Source: Sphingobacteriales bacterium
GTDB lineage: Bacteria; Bacteroidota; Bacteroidia; Chitinophagales; UBA2359
DNA: 64,000 bases
Assembly: GCA_016711295.1 (NCBI GenBank)
Contig: JADJTE010000015.1
Location: 62,001-126,000, forward strand
Direction of reading: 5' to 3'
In this document: positions 11,101-19,852 of the stretch, one piece after another
Numbering within the stretch: position 1 is the first letter of the stretch
How the letters are laid out: each line of letters opens with the position of its first letter
Made by a program: the position numbers and the translations under genes
The notes under the pieces: generated by a model
Databases searched by the model: none
Seen by the model: the letters and a program-made list of their open reading frames with translations, nothing else
Told to the model about the DNA's origin: nothing

Positions 11101-11796
11101 TTATTGTCTATTGTACCGCCTAAAATGTTGGTCCCAGCACCAATATTGAATACTCCAGAGGCATCTGGTTGGTTTCCATGAATAAAAATGTTTAGTTCTT
11201 TGTCTGGATTAACGCTATTGTTAGCATAAAAATCTAAAGAGCCATTAATGTAATTGTCGTCGCTTTCGTGAAAGTAGATACCCTTTAAGGCAAACCTGAT
11301 TCGGCTGTCTGGTATATAACATTCTGTACCACAAACGCATGGTTGGGTGCGTGTTGGAATGCTTAATGCTTGAAAGCGTTCATTTATACCTTCGGTGCCG
11401 TCTATAATAGAAGTTAAGAAAGCAAGGTCTGCAGGTGTGTCTTGAAAATTGCCCGACAAATCACCTCTCCGAATGATATGAATGTTTAGCCTTATTGTTC
11501 TAATTGGTACATTCTCGTAATTATCGGGTGTAGTCGTGTAGTATTGATGCAAATAATACTTGGGGGAAGTGCTATTTGGTGAGTTATTGGCACAATTAAG
11601 CGATTTTGCCGCGGCGTTCTCATCTTCTGCAACGCCATAACATCCTTCTTGCGCCCACAAGTAGTCATTGGGTTTAGGCACGGTAAGTAGTAGTAGCAAC
11701 ATCAGCCAAAATTGTAAGGGTGATGAAATTAGGCCCGAAGCCCGAAGCCCGAAGCCCGAATGTTGGGGCTTGTGGCTGTTTAATGATTTTTTTCAT
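8136..11796 (-). CDS. Secreted M43-type zinc metalloprotease with beta-helix and T9SS type A sorting domain (frame-interrupted)
   Basis: About 1,220 codons. The N-terminal domain carries the zinc motif HELGHALGLLH and family-typical surroundings (INERF, GGHYLSPQQLGRIHRNM), as in pappalysin-like M43 proteases. Next comes a right-handed beta-helix region (repeated NxF/NxI strands such as VQNNLFGL, VHNNTFTNTTNG), then a helical repeat region (LADLVADEDPEYALRTLSAAQ). The end is a type A sorting domain (MVFPNPAAS...SSAKLIVVH). Breaks lie near 10302, 9492 and 8275, each fitted by one lost base. A further break near 11745 coincides with a 7-bp tandem repeat. With three repeat units instead of four, the ATG at 11796 reads straight into the signal sequence (FWLMLLLLLTVP). 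The product probably degrades extracellular protein. Confidence 0.75.
11733..11760. repeat. Heptanucleotide tandem repeat (GCCCGAA x4) at the start of the metalloprotease gene
   Basis: Four perfect 7-bp units lie within codons 13-21 of the minus-strand gene. Because 7 is not a multiple of 3, gain or loss of one unit changes the reading frame. Four units give a ~63-codon... product that stops early in the same frame (before 11674); three units restore the long open frame. Confidence 0.85.
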
Positions 11797-12141
11797 GTTT
11801 AATAGCAATTTACATGAGTGATAAATTGGGTACAAATGCAAAAAATTAATAATAAAACAGTACACTTCTATTATATAGCGGCTAAGTTAGCGTGCTTATT
11901 CAAAAGCACCAAACTTTTTAATGATTTTTTTGGGGATTTGGACAAAAGAAAGCACACTGTCGCCATCTTATATGTTGCAATAACAACACAAAAGCACATT
12001 TATCTCCTGAAAATGATGGTTTTAGTTACATATTTCGCTTGACTCAATTTGGTAAAACGTATCGGCTGCCTCATTTGGTCAAGTTCTATTCAAGCGAATG
12101 TCGCTATGTTAGCGGTATAGCATCAGTTTGCGAAAATAAAA

Positions 12142-12163
12142 TTTTAGCGAATTTTCGCTAAAA
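12142..12163. promoter_or_regulatory. Palindromic operator-like site upstream of aceB
   Basis: Perfect inverted repeat TTTTAGCGAA (12142-12151) / TTCGCTAAAA (12154-12163) with a 2-bp spacer. It sits 14 bp upstream of the -33 element of the aceB promoter. Related half-sites (GCGAAAA at 12130, AATTCGC at 12170) flank it. The position suits a transcription factor controlling the glyoxylate shunt; the regulator is not identifiable here. Confidence 0.5.
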
Positions 12164-12176
12164 AATGCAAATTCGC

Positions 12177-12207
12177 TTTGTGGTTTGATTGAGAAGCATT
12201 AACTTTG
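12177..12207 (+). promoter_or_regulatory. aceB-aceA promoter (TTTG-N19-TAACTTTG)
   Basis: TTTG at 12177-12180 and TAACTTTG at 12200-12207 are separated by 19 bp, an excellent match to the Bacteroidota housekeeping promoter. Transcription would start near 12211, giving a leader of about 25 nt. Confidence 0.75.
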
Positions 12208-12235
12208 CTGCTACAAACCAAATCACCTACCCATA

Positions 12236-13828
12236 ATGCCTATTACCGACATCCAAGCCATAGGGTTGCTTGCCGATATTAGCCCGACCCACCGCCAACG
12301 GGTGCTTACGCCTAATGCCTTGGCGTTTATCGAACAACTGCACCTGCGTTTCAATCAGCAGCGTTTATCGCTATTGGCTGCCCGCCAGCAACGCCAAACC
12401 CTTATAGACGAAGGGCAAATGCCCGATTTCTTGCCCCACACAGCACATATCCGCCAATCGGATTGGACGATAGCTCCTTTGCCCTCCGATTTGCAAGACC
12501 GCCGCGTAGAAATTACGGGTCCCGTCGAGCGCAAAATGGTCATTAATGCGCTCAACTCAGGAGCTAATGTATTTATGGCTGACTTTGAAGATGCCAATGC
12601 ACCTACTTGGGATAATTGCCTCGATGGACATATCAACCTCCAAGATGCCATTAGACGCACGATTAGCTACCACACACCGCAGGGAAAAACATATAGCCTC
12701 AATGCCCAAACAGCAGTGTTGATGGTGCGCCCACGTGGTTGGCATCTGAACGAAAAACATGTTCGCATCAACGGCGAGCCTGTTTCGGGTGCTTTGTTCG
12801 ATTTTGGTTTGTATTTCTTCCATAATGCCCACGAATTGATAGCTCGGCAAACCGCACCTTATTTCTATTTGCCCAAGTTAGAAAGCCATTTGGAGGCGAG
12901 ACTTTGGAACGAAGTTTTCGAGTTTTCACAAGCTTATTTATCTATTCCAAAAGGCACTATAAAAGCCACCGTATTGATTGAAACCATTGTGGCTGCCTTC
13001 GAAATGCACGAAATACTGTATGAGTTAAAAGAACACTCGGCAGGGCTTAACTGCGGGCGTTGGGATTATATTTTTAGTTTTATCAAAAAAACAAGCAAAA
13101 ACGCCGCCTATCTATTGCCCGACCGAGCGCAAGTAACTATGACTACGCCGTTTATGCGTAGCTATTCGTTGCTTGCCATCAGCACCTGCCACCGCCGAAA
13201 AGCACCTGCTATGGGCGGTATGGCTGCTTTCATACCCATCAAAAACGACCCGCAAGCCAACGAGCAAGCCCTCGAAAAAGTGCGAAATGACAAGCAACGC
13301 GAAGCCTCCGACGGGCACGACGGCACTTGGGTGGCGCACCCCGCATTAGTGCCTATTGCCAAACAAGTGTTTGACCAATTAATGCCCACTCCCAACCAAA
13401 TAGACCGCAATACCGACCATAAACCCGTTACCGCCGCCGATTTGTTGGCAGTACCAACGGGCAAAATCACCGAAGCAGGATTGCGCCAAAATATAAACGT
13501 AGCCATTTTGTATATCGAATCTTGGCTCAATGGGGTAGGGGCGGTAGCCCTATACAACCTGATGGAAGATGCCGCCACAGCCGAAATTTCACGAGCACAA
13601 ATATGGCAATGGCTGCACCATCAAGCAAAATTAGACGATGGCACTATCGTCACCAAAGAACTTTATACTCAATTATTAGAAGAAGAAATAGAAAATATAA
13701 AAAAATACGTAGGTGAAGAAAGATATAATAAAGGAAAATTTGGAGCGGCTATTGCCTTGTTCGACCAATTAGTGACAAGCAAACAATTCGCCGAATTCTT
13801 AACGCTGCCCGCTTATGACTTGCTATAA
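12236..13828 (+). CDS. aceB: Malate synthase A
   Basis: Condenses glyoxylate with acetyl-CoA to malate, the second step of the glyoxylate shunt, in the cytoplasm. 530 aa, normal for the A isoform. Visible family motifs include NVFMADFEDANAPTWDN, the acetyl-CoA/glyoxylate region MVRPRGWHLNEKH, CGRWDYIFSFIKK and the catalytic-loop segment MEDAATAEISRAQIWQW. The start codon fits the short leader from the promoter at 12177-12207. It is followed 47 bp later by isocitrate lyase in the same direction, so the two form an aceBA operon allowing growth on acetate or fatty acids. Confidence 0.97.
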   Translation: MPITDIQAIGLLADISPTHRQRVLTPNALAFIEQLHLRFNQQRLSLLAARQQRQTLIDEGQMPDFLPHTAHIRQSDWTIAPLPSDLQDRRVEITGPVERKMVINALNSGANVFMADFEDANAPTWDNCLDGHINLQDAIRRTISYHTPQGKTYSLNAQTAVLMVRPRGWHLNEKHVRINGEPVSGALFDFGLYFFHNAHELIARQTAPYFYLPKLESHLEARLWNEVFEFSQAYLSIPKGTIKATVLIETIVAAFEMHEILYELKEHSAGLNCGRWDYIFSFIKKTSKNAAYLLPDRAQVTMTTPFMRSYSLLAISTCHRRKAPAMGGMAAFIPIKNDPQANEQALEKVRNDKQREASDGHDGTWVAHPALVPIAKQVFDQLMPTPNQIDRNTDHKPVTAADLLAVPTGKITEAGLRQNINVAILYIESWLNGVGAVALYNLMEDAATAEISRAQIWQWLHHQAKLDDGTIVTKELYTQLLEEEIENIKKYVGEERYNKGKFGAAIALFDQLVTSKQFAEFLTLPAYDLL

Positions 13829-13875
13829 CGATAAAATAACTTTCAACAAAATCACCCAAAACCCAATATTTATTT

Positions 13876-15174
13876 ATGCAAACATCATATCAAACACAAG
13901 TTCAGCAACTTGTTCAAGATTGGGCTAATAACCCTCGTTGGAAAGACGTTAAACGCACTTATACCGCCGAGGAAGTGGTGCAGTTGCGCGGATCCGTACA
14001 GATAGAGTACACCTTGGCTCGCAACGGAGCTACCAAATTTTGGCAACAATTACAAACGTCTCCCGTTGTATCTGCCTTGGGTGCATTGACAGGCAACCAA
14101 GCCATACAAGAAGTACAAGCAGGATTGAAGGCTATTTATTGTTCAGGTTGGCAAGTAGCGGGCGACGCCAACAGTGCCTGCGAGATGTATCCCGACCAAA
14201 GCCTATATCCCGTCGATAGCGTGCCTACTTTGCTCAAACGCATTAATAATGCCTTGTTGCGCACCGACCAGATACATTGGTTAAAAGGCGATACGAGCAT
14301 TGATTGGATGGTGCCCTTGATTGCCGATGCAGAAGCAGGCTTTGGCGGAAACCTAAATGCCTTTGAACTAATGAAATCGATGATTGCAGCAGGCGCAGCA
14401 GCCGTGCATTGGGAAGACCAATTGTCGTCTGCCAAAAAATGCGGGCATTTAGGCGGCAAAGTATTAGTGCCAACCCAAGAAGCTATCGGAAAATTGACCG
14501 CCGCCCGATTAGCCGCCGATGTGATGGGCGTGCCCAGCGTCATTATTGCCCGAACCGATGCCGATGCCGCCAACTTGCTTACCGCCGATATAGACGACCG
14601 CGACCGCCCATTTGTGACGGGCAAACGAAGCTCGGAAGGATTTTATTATGTTAACTGTGGCATAGAACAAGCCATCAGTAGGGGATTGTCGTATGCTCCT
14701 TATGCCGATTTGATTTGGTGCGAAACATCTAAACCCAACCTCGACGAAGCACGCCAATTTGCGCAGGCTATCAAACAGCAATATCCCAATAAATTGTTGG
14801 CATATAATTGTTCGCCATCATTTAATTGGAAAGCTAAATTGGACGAAAAAACGATGCGCAATTTCCGCGAATCGTTGGCAGAAATGGGCTATAAATTTCA
14901 GTTCATCACCTTAGCGGGCTGGCACGCGCTCAATAATAGTATGTTTGAATTGGCACGCGCTTATAAAGCAGAAGGGATGTGGGCATACTCACAACTCCAA
15001 GAACGCGAATTTGCCAATGAAAAAAATGGCTACCGAGCTGCTAAACACCAAAGTTTTGTTGGAACAGGCTATTTCGATGCCGTACAGACGGCTATTACAG
15101 GCGGAACAGCATCGACCACAGCCATGAAAGATAGCACTGAAACGGAACAATTCATTCCCGCTGCTACACACTAA
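13876..15174 (+). CDS. aceA: Isocitrate lyase
   Basis: Splits isocitrate into glyoxylate and succinate. 432 aa. The active-site loop KKCGHLGGK is intact (Cys189). Other family segments are GIYCSGWQVAGD-like (AIYCSGWQVAGDANS), VPLIADAEAGFGG and LAYNCSPSFNW. It is the second gene of the aceBA operon, sharing control with aceB. Isocitrate dehydrogenase, which competes for the substrate, lies 39 kb away at 54560. Confidence 0.98.
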   Translation: MQTSYQTQVQQLVQDWANNPRWKDVKRTYTAEEVVQLRGSVQIEYTLARNGATKFWQQLQTSPVVSALGALTGNQAIQEVQAGLKAIYCSGWQVAGDANSACEMYPDQSLYPVDSVPTLLKRINNALLRTDQIHWLKGDTSIDWMVPLIADAEAGFGGNLNAFELMKSMIAAGAAAVHWEDQLSSAKKCGHLGGKVLVPTQEAIGKLTAARLAADVMGVPSVIIARTDADAANLLTADIDDRDRPFVTGKRSSEGFYYVNCGIEQAISRGLSYAPYADLIWCETSKPNLDEARQFAQAIKQQYPNKLLAYNCSPSFNWKAKLDEKTMRNFRESLAEMGYKFQFITLAGWHALNNSMFELARAYKAEGMWAYSQLQEREFANEKNGYRAAKHQSFVGTGYFDAVQTAITGGTASTTAMKDSTETEQFIPAATH

Positions 15175-15187
15175 ACCTACAAAAAGA

Positions 15188-15280
15188 GTAACTATTTAGG
15201 GTATAGGGTTTTGGGTATGGGGTAATGAACAACACTTATCTAATAATGCCTGACATCGCTGCATATTCAATTCAAGTTAC
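15188..15280. repeat. Short inverted-terminal-repeat element, family A, copy 1 (internally deleted)
   Basis: Begins with GTAACTATTTAG and matches the first ~85 bp of copies at 53337, 61158 and 62650. The right half is missing, although a terminal GTTAC remains near 15280, which suggests internal deletion. It lies just after the aceA stop. Confidence 0.7.
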
Positions 15281-15310
15281 CAAAAAGATTACAATTTTTA
15301 TTTATCCGCA

Positions 15311-15341
15311 AATAGCCCACGATTCAAACTCGTGGGCTATT
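15311..15341 (+). terminator. Hairpin downstream of aceBA
   Basis: Perfect 12-bp stem AATAGCCCACGA/TCGTGGGCTATT with the 7-nt loop TTCAAAC. Only a weak T run follows. Probably ends the aceBA transcript. Confidence 0.55.
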
Positions 15342-15556
15342 ATGGTTTATAAAGCAGGCGACACTCCGATAACTGAACAATGGGTTCAGACCCAAAATGA
15401 GCCAAAAAAGGTGTCAAATGACAATTTACAAGCAGATTAGCAAAAACAGGCAATTAGTTGGTTTTTCTCAACATCTACTTAACATAATGTAACTTATCGG
15501 ACAAAATAGATAAACGAAAACGAACAAAATTTTTTTTTATATACTAAAAAATACGA

Positions 15557-15593
15557 CAATGCCTGACAAATTCTAAAAACTCGTCAGGCATTG
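15557..15593 (-). terminator. Terminator of the Ppx/GppA-like gene
   Basis: Perfect 11-bp stem CAATGCCTGAC/GTCAGGCATTG lies 30 bp after the minus-strand stop at 15623. On that strand it is followed by a TTTTTT run. Confidence 0.7.
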
Positions 15594-15622
15594 CGATGTG
15601 ATTGTGATGGCAATAGATAAAA

Positions 15623-16684
15623 TTATAACGACAATAAAAATCCGATGGTAAAATTAGCGTCCCAATCGAACACGTAAGTTTGGCAGCCCGTTTTATCAGC
15701 TATCGCCTTGTATATATTTAATCCCGCTTTTATTTTGTCGCCTTTGGCTTCGTATTGGTCGGGTTGGCGCAAAGTGGTATAGCGTTCTTTGCCGTTTCGG
15801 TCTTGTTTTGCCAATTCGTAGGGCACGCCACCGATAATAAAACAAGTTTTGCGATTAGCCAAGGGAACTTGCGCACTCAAACCATTGACGTTGCTATATA
15901 CTTGGCTATCAGGTGTGCCTTTTTGTGTATATTTAGCTCCGTGCGTTTCAAAACTTTTTACTTTGCCCGTCGCATCTACCCACGATACTTTGGTATTGCC
16001 CGACCCAATGTCTACGACAAAAGCCTCATTGCGGTATTGGTCGGGTAACACGCATTTGAGGGCAAATTTGCCTTCCTGCTCTGGTGTAACGATATTGACC
16101 ACGTATTTCAGGGCTTTGAGGGCATCGGATATTTTTAGCACCGTAGGTTCTTTGGCTGCACCCGAACTAACGACAAAATGGATATCTTTGCTCTGCACCC
16201 CGAAATCGGCCATTTTAGCGATATACTTGCGCAAACCCGCGCGAATATCATCAGTTGTAGCCATACTTTCGTGTACTAGGCTTGCCCCAAATTCGGCATT
16301 TTCCAATTTCCAATTTTTGCGGTCGTCCATGCGGATAATAAACGAGTTAAAACCCGCCGAACCCAACTCGACTACGCCGCGCAGACGACCATTAGCAGCA
16401 GGTGCAGGTGGCGTATAGCTAAACGCGGGTCGATTGGCGTTTGACGATTGTGTGGCACTGTTAGTGTTGGTAGAGGCATTTGTGTTGTTTTGGTTATTAG
16501 CCGTACTGCCGTCTGTGGCATTTATGCCGCCACCCGATTCGCCGCCCTTGGGCGTGGTGGTGCTTTGTTCGGTGGTTGTAGTTTTGCCCAAACCAAATTT
16601 ATTGATGAGCGTTCGCACTAAAAAGAATAATAAACCCGCAACAAGCAAGGTAATCAAAAACCGGGAAAATCCAGTTAAACGCAT
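15623..16684 (-). CDS. Membrane-anchored Ppx/GppA-like phosphatase-fold protein
   Basis: 353 aa. Residues ~8-28 form one membrane segment. A Ser/Thr/Asn-rich linker follows to about residue 95, then a domain resembling the first half of exopolyphosphatase/GppA (ASKHA fold): GVVELGSAGFNSFIIRM, SSGAAKEP and the phosphate-binding VVDIGSGNTKVSW. Classical Ppx/GppA is soluble and around 300-500 aa with a helical C-domain. Here the region after the core is short and unusual (GCQTYVFDWDANFTIGFLLSL), so polyphosphate or (p)ppGpp hydrolysis is not assured. The linker and anchor suggest that the domain faces the periplasm. Confidence 0.6.
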   Translation of the reverse strand: MRLTGFSRFLITLLVAGLLFFLVRTLINKFGLGKTTTTEQSTTTPKGGESGGGINATDGSTANNQNNTNASTNTNSATQSSNANRPAFSYTPPAPAANGRLRGVVELGSAGFNSFIIRMDDRKNWKLENAEFGASLVHESMATTDDIRAGLRKYIAKMADFGVQSKDIHFVVSSGAAKEPTVLKISDALKALKYVVNIVTPEQEGKFALKCVLPDQYRNEAFVVDIGSGNTKVSWVDATGKVKSFETHGAKYTQKGTPDSQVYSNVNGLSAQVPLANRKTCFIIGGVPYELAKQDRNGKERYTTLRQPDQYEAKGDKIKAGLNIYKAIADKTGCQTYVFDWDANFTIGFLLSL

Positions 16685-16916
16685 AGATGATATTTTTTAA
16701 CGATAAAAAGAATAGAACAACGGCACAAAAATACGGTTTTTTTGGCGATTGTTGCTTAATTAGACATTTGCCTTATCGTAAATTCTGTATTTTTTAAGAT
16801 TTGCCGCCTAATGCCCCTACCCTACTATTTGAGTATTGGTAGAATTTTTGCATAGTATAATAATATATTTAAATCACAGTAGAATTATTGTGTTTCATAA
16901 ATACAATGATTTGTGC

Positions 16917-16924
16917 TATTTTTG
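16917..16924 (+). promoter_or_regulatory. Candidate -7 element TATTTTTG for the glycosyltransferase gene
   Basis: Fits TAnnTTTG, 41 bp upstream of the start codon. The upstream -33 element is poor. The rest of 16685-16964 holds no gene. Confidence 0.4.
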
Positions 16925-16964
16925 CCCCAATTAAGCGTTTGTTGCAACTCAATGTCCTCTACTA

Positions 16965-17708
16965 ATGCCCTCTATTTCAGCCGTTATTATTACCTATAAT
17001 GCAGAACGCCGCTTGGCGCAATGTTTAGCATCGCTTCAAGGGATTGCCGACGAAACGGTAGTACTTGACGCATATTCTACCGACCAAACGCAGGCTATCT
17101 GCCGTCAATTTGCCCATGTACGCCTATCGACACAGCTTTTACGACCTACGCTCAACAAAAAAATGATGCCATAGCCTTGGCGCAGCACCGCTATATTCTA
17201 TCGCTTGATGCCGACGAAGTATTGAGCGACGAATTGCGCGAGCAAATTATCCAAGCCAAACAACAGTGGGGCTATGATGCCTATGCGTTTAGCCGTCGCA
17301 ATTATTGTGGCGATTATTGGGTGCGCTTATGGCGGTTGGTATCCCGACCGAAAAATACGCTTGTTCGACCGCCGAAAAGCGCGTTGGGCGGGCGGCAACC
17401 CACACGAATATCTGCTGCTCGATGCCGATGCACGCTTAGGGCGATTGTCGGGCGATTTGCTCCATTATACCGCCGATACCCTCGCCGACTGGATAGCCCG
17501 CAACGAGCGATATAGCACCTTGCAAGCCGAATATTTGGCGCATAGCCGCCCGCGCGTGGGCTGGTACGCCCTCTTTATCAAGCCCTGTTGGCGATTTATA
17601 CGGGCTTACCTATTGCAGGGCGGCTTCTTGGACGGAAAAATTGGTTTCATCGCGGCGGTTACTGCTGCCTATGGAGTTTTTGCACGATATGCCAAATTAT
17701 ACCGCTAA
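16965..17708 (+). CDS. Family 2 glycosyltransferase (LPS core WaaE/KdtX-like), frame-interrupted
   Basis: Transfers a sugar from a nucleotide donor, probably onto LPS core or a glycan at the inner membrane. N-terminal motif ISAVIITYNAERRL, then the metal-binding segment ILSLDADEVLS and the family hallmark GGWYPDRKIRLF. Two breaks must be bridged: one lost base near 17125 (joining FAHVR to IDTAFTTYAQQKNDAIAL) and one extra T near 17328 (WVRY-GGWYPD). Bridged length is about 247 residues, usual for this subfamily. A hydrophobic C-terminal stretch (WYALFIKPCWRFIRAYLL) agrees with membrane association. Confidence 0.8.
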
Positions 17709-17786
17709 AATCCCCAAAATCATCAAGTCCAAAATCATCAAAAGTATATTTTTAGGACTGCCCTATCTATTTATCGTTTTATAGTA

Positions 17787-17794
17787 TACCTTTG
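17787..17794 (+). promoter_or_regulatory. Candidate -7 element TACCTTTG
   Basis: TAnnTTTG match 30 bp before the SPOR-domain gene. A clear -33 element is not seen. Confidence 0.4.
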
Positions 17795-17823
17795 TTATCC
17801 ATTTTCATCTTTCTATTCAAATT

Positions 17824-19251
17824 ATGAAATTATCCAATTACTGCCTTTGGCGCAAGATATGGTATGTTCTTGCTTTTTGCGTCCTTTTGGGGGGCGAGCT
17901 ACGCGCCCAAGAGTCGGTCATTTATGCCGTCCAATTGGGCGTATTCAAGAATCCGAAAAAGGCGCAAGCTCCCGAAATAAAAGCCATTGGTGCTATACAT
18001 ACCGAAGCCGTTGGCGATAATACGCGCGTGTTGTTGGGCAAATTCAAAAACCGCCCCGATGCCGAGCGTGCTTTGATGAAAGTATTACAAGCGGGTTTTT
18101 CAGAGGCTTTTATTGTCACGCGCCCTACTGAGGTTGCGCCCGATAAAGCTACATCTAACAATATTCCCCCTCCTTCCAAACCCAATGCAGCAACTACGCC
18201 CCCCGACCAAGTATTTTTGGTGCAAATAGGTGCATATAGCCAAGCCATACCTCCCTCCGACCTCGCCAAAGCCGTGGCATTTGGCAGCGTATATGCCGAA
18301 AAATCGGGACAATTGACCAAAGTATATGTGGGCACATTTGCCAGTGCCGATGCTTCGGGGCAAGCCCTTACTGCCATCAGAGCATCTGGGTTGAGCCACG
18401 CTTTTAGGCGCGAAATGCCGTACAAAAATTTTACCCAACTCAATTTACTCAAAGCGGGCAAGGCAAATAACCCCGATAATAAAGACGAAGAAACGCTTCA
18501 TAAAATAGCGGGTGCCCCCATCGCATTTACCGACAAAACAGCCTTTGTTCAAGAGATAGCCATGTTTGACAACGGCACCAAAAACGATACCATTGCCATA
18601 GACGGACGCATTTTGCCTATTTCTGCCAAAGAATGTTTGTTTATAGGCACACTCGACCCATACAACTCCGATGCTTATCAGCCCTTAGTACTGCACTCCA
18701 GCGACGGCGGCAAGACATGGGCAGAGACGCTACAATCCGAATACGGCAACTCGATAAATTCGATACAATTTGCAGGTAAAAAACGATTTTTCTCACTAAT
18801 GTGGGTTATCGAAGGTACTGGCGAGGTCAATTTATTTAGGTCTGACGATGCAGGTAAGACTTGGAATAAGGTGAGCAAGATACCGCGCAACGATTTCTTA
18901 TGCGTATCGAGCTATCTCCATTTTACCGATGCCAACAAAGGAAAAATCATTTATACTTGCTCCGACGATGGATATTCGGTATGGGAAACCACTGATGGTG
19001 GGGCAAAATGGAAATCAAAAGGCAAAGTAGCAGCCAAAGATTTCAAAAAACTCAAAAGCAATAGCTTACTCGACTATACGCCACAGTCGAGCTATACAGC
19101 AATAGCCGATGCGAGCATCTATAAACAAGTGAGTACGCCTGACGTACACATCATACAGTTGCGCAATGCCAAGACCAAAAAATACGCCGAGGTGAGCCGC
19201 CTGACGCGCTGGTACAAAATGACCGCCGATTATCAAATAATACCTTATTAA
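17824..19251 (+). CDS. Secreted protein with two SPOR-like domains and a BNR/propeller-like C-terminal region
   Basis: 475 aa with a signal peptide ending ...LRAQ. Two SPOR-like repeats follow: residues ~36-100 (YAVQLGVFKNPKKAQ...VLLGKFKNRPDAERAL) and ~127-195 (FLVQIGAYSQAIPP...VYVGTFASADASGQAL). SPOR domains bind peptidoglycan with bare glycan strands. The C-terminal ~220 residues contain Asp-box-like repeats (SSDGGKTWAE, SDDAGKTWNK, TTDGGAKWKS) like those of sialidase/YCF48-type propellers, but too few for a complete standard blade set. Probably a periplasmic or envelope protein. The combination is unusual and its substrate is unknown. Confidence 0.75.
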   Translation: MKLSNYCLWRKIWYVLAFCVLLGGELRAQESVIYAVQLGVFKNPKKAQAPEIKAIGAIHTEAVGDNTRVLLGKFKNRPDAERALMKVLQAGFSEAFIVTRPTEVAPDKATSNNIPPPSKPNAATTPPDQVFLVQIGAYSQAIPPSDLAKAVAFGSVYAEKSGQLTKVYVGTFASADASGQALTAIRASGLSHAFRREMPYKNFTQLNLLKAGKANNPDNKDEETLHKIAGAPIAFTDKTAFVQEIAMFDNGTKNDTIAIDGRILPISAKECLFIGTLDPYNSDAYQPLVLHSSDGGKTWAETLQSEYGNSINSIQFAGKKRFFSLMWVIEGTGEVNLFRSDDAGKTWNKVSKIPRNDFLCVSSYLHFTDANKGKIIYTCSDDGYSVWETTDGGAKWKSKGKVAAKDFKKLKSNSLLDYTPQSSYTAIADASIYKQVSTPDVHIIQLRNAKTKKYAEVSRLTRWYKMTADYQIIPY

Positions 19252-19263
19252 GGGCAATAAAAT

Positions 19264-19494
19264 TTATTTAATTTCTTCATATTCGACATAGTCGCCACCC
19301 GTAAACGTACCCATTCCGCTTCCGTCAGGCTTTGTTTGGGCAGAGGCAGTGTGGGTGCTGTGTGTTTGTTCAGATGTATTATGCCTATAAGCGTCTTGTT
19401 GCTGGGCTTGGGCACGACGTTGGGCTTCCGATGCTGCTTTTGACAATAATTTTTTGAACAAAAACGGAGCGGCAATGCGCATAAGCAAACGCAA
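19264..19494 (-). CDS. DUF4834-like small protein
   Basis: 76 aa, rich in Gln and Ala, ending in the family-typical GGDYVEYEEIK. The hydrophobic N-terminus (MRLLMRIAAPFLFKKLL) may be a membrane anchor. Homologues are widespread in Bacteroidota, often near cell-envelope genes, and have no known function. Its stop is 12 bp from that of the SPOR-domain gene (convergent). Confidence 0.75.
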   Translation of the reverse strand: MRLLMRIAAPFLFKKLLSKAASEAQRRAQAQQQDAYRHNTSEQTHSTHTASAQTKPDGSGMGTFTGGDYVEYEEIK

Positions 19495-19852
19495 TCCGTA
19501 AGTAATGATTAAAAAAGATGAGAATTACTTTGAGTATAAAGCTCAGTACGACCATAAGGCAATTTTCGGTAGTAAAAGGAGATGAGGACGTGCGTAATTA
19601 TCGCCCGATGAACTGCTATAGAAGCAGGAACATCGCCATGAATAGGTAATAATTGGCACATGCCGCCTAACAATAACACATTAGCAGCGCAACAAGTTCG
19701 GTACAAAGGTAAGCAAAAAATAGTTATTAATCCGACAAGGCAAGCGGCATGGTTTATCATGTCCTGTTTTAAACCAAAGTGGATAGCTATAGTCCAATGG
19801 GGAATACACCTAATAGTTTTCTGCTTATTATTCATCGAAAAACCCAAAAATC
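19495..19852. other. Intergenic region between DUF4834 and lolA
   Basis: 358 bp. A minus-strand TACCTTTG (19704-19711) could be the -7 element for the DUF4834 gene. A 108-codon minus-strand open frame from 19835 covers most of the region, but has no recognisable domain and runs through this promoter candidate; I do not call it a gene. Confidence 0.4.

Larger units (their letters stand above)
11797..12235. other. Intergenic region upstream of the glyoxylate genes
   Basis: 439 bp between divergent genes. It holds the aceB promoter and palindrome described separately. No conserved small gene is seen. The GCGAA/TTCGC words recur through 12100-12180. Confidence 0.6.

Noticed and set aside
15311..15341. 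T-arm-like hairpin (7-nt loop TTCAAAC) suggesting a tRNA
   Set aside because: No acceptor, D or anticodon arms surround it. It fits a terminator after aceA.
15225..15440. 71-codon open frame after aceA
   Set aside because: It is formed by the family A repeat and a terminator hairpin, with no coding signal.
19509..19835. 108-codon minus-strand open frame upstream of DUF4834
   Set aside because: No domain or homologue is recognised, and it overlaps a likely promoter; treated as chance.
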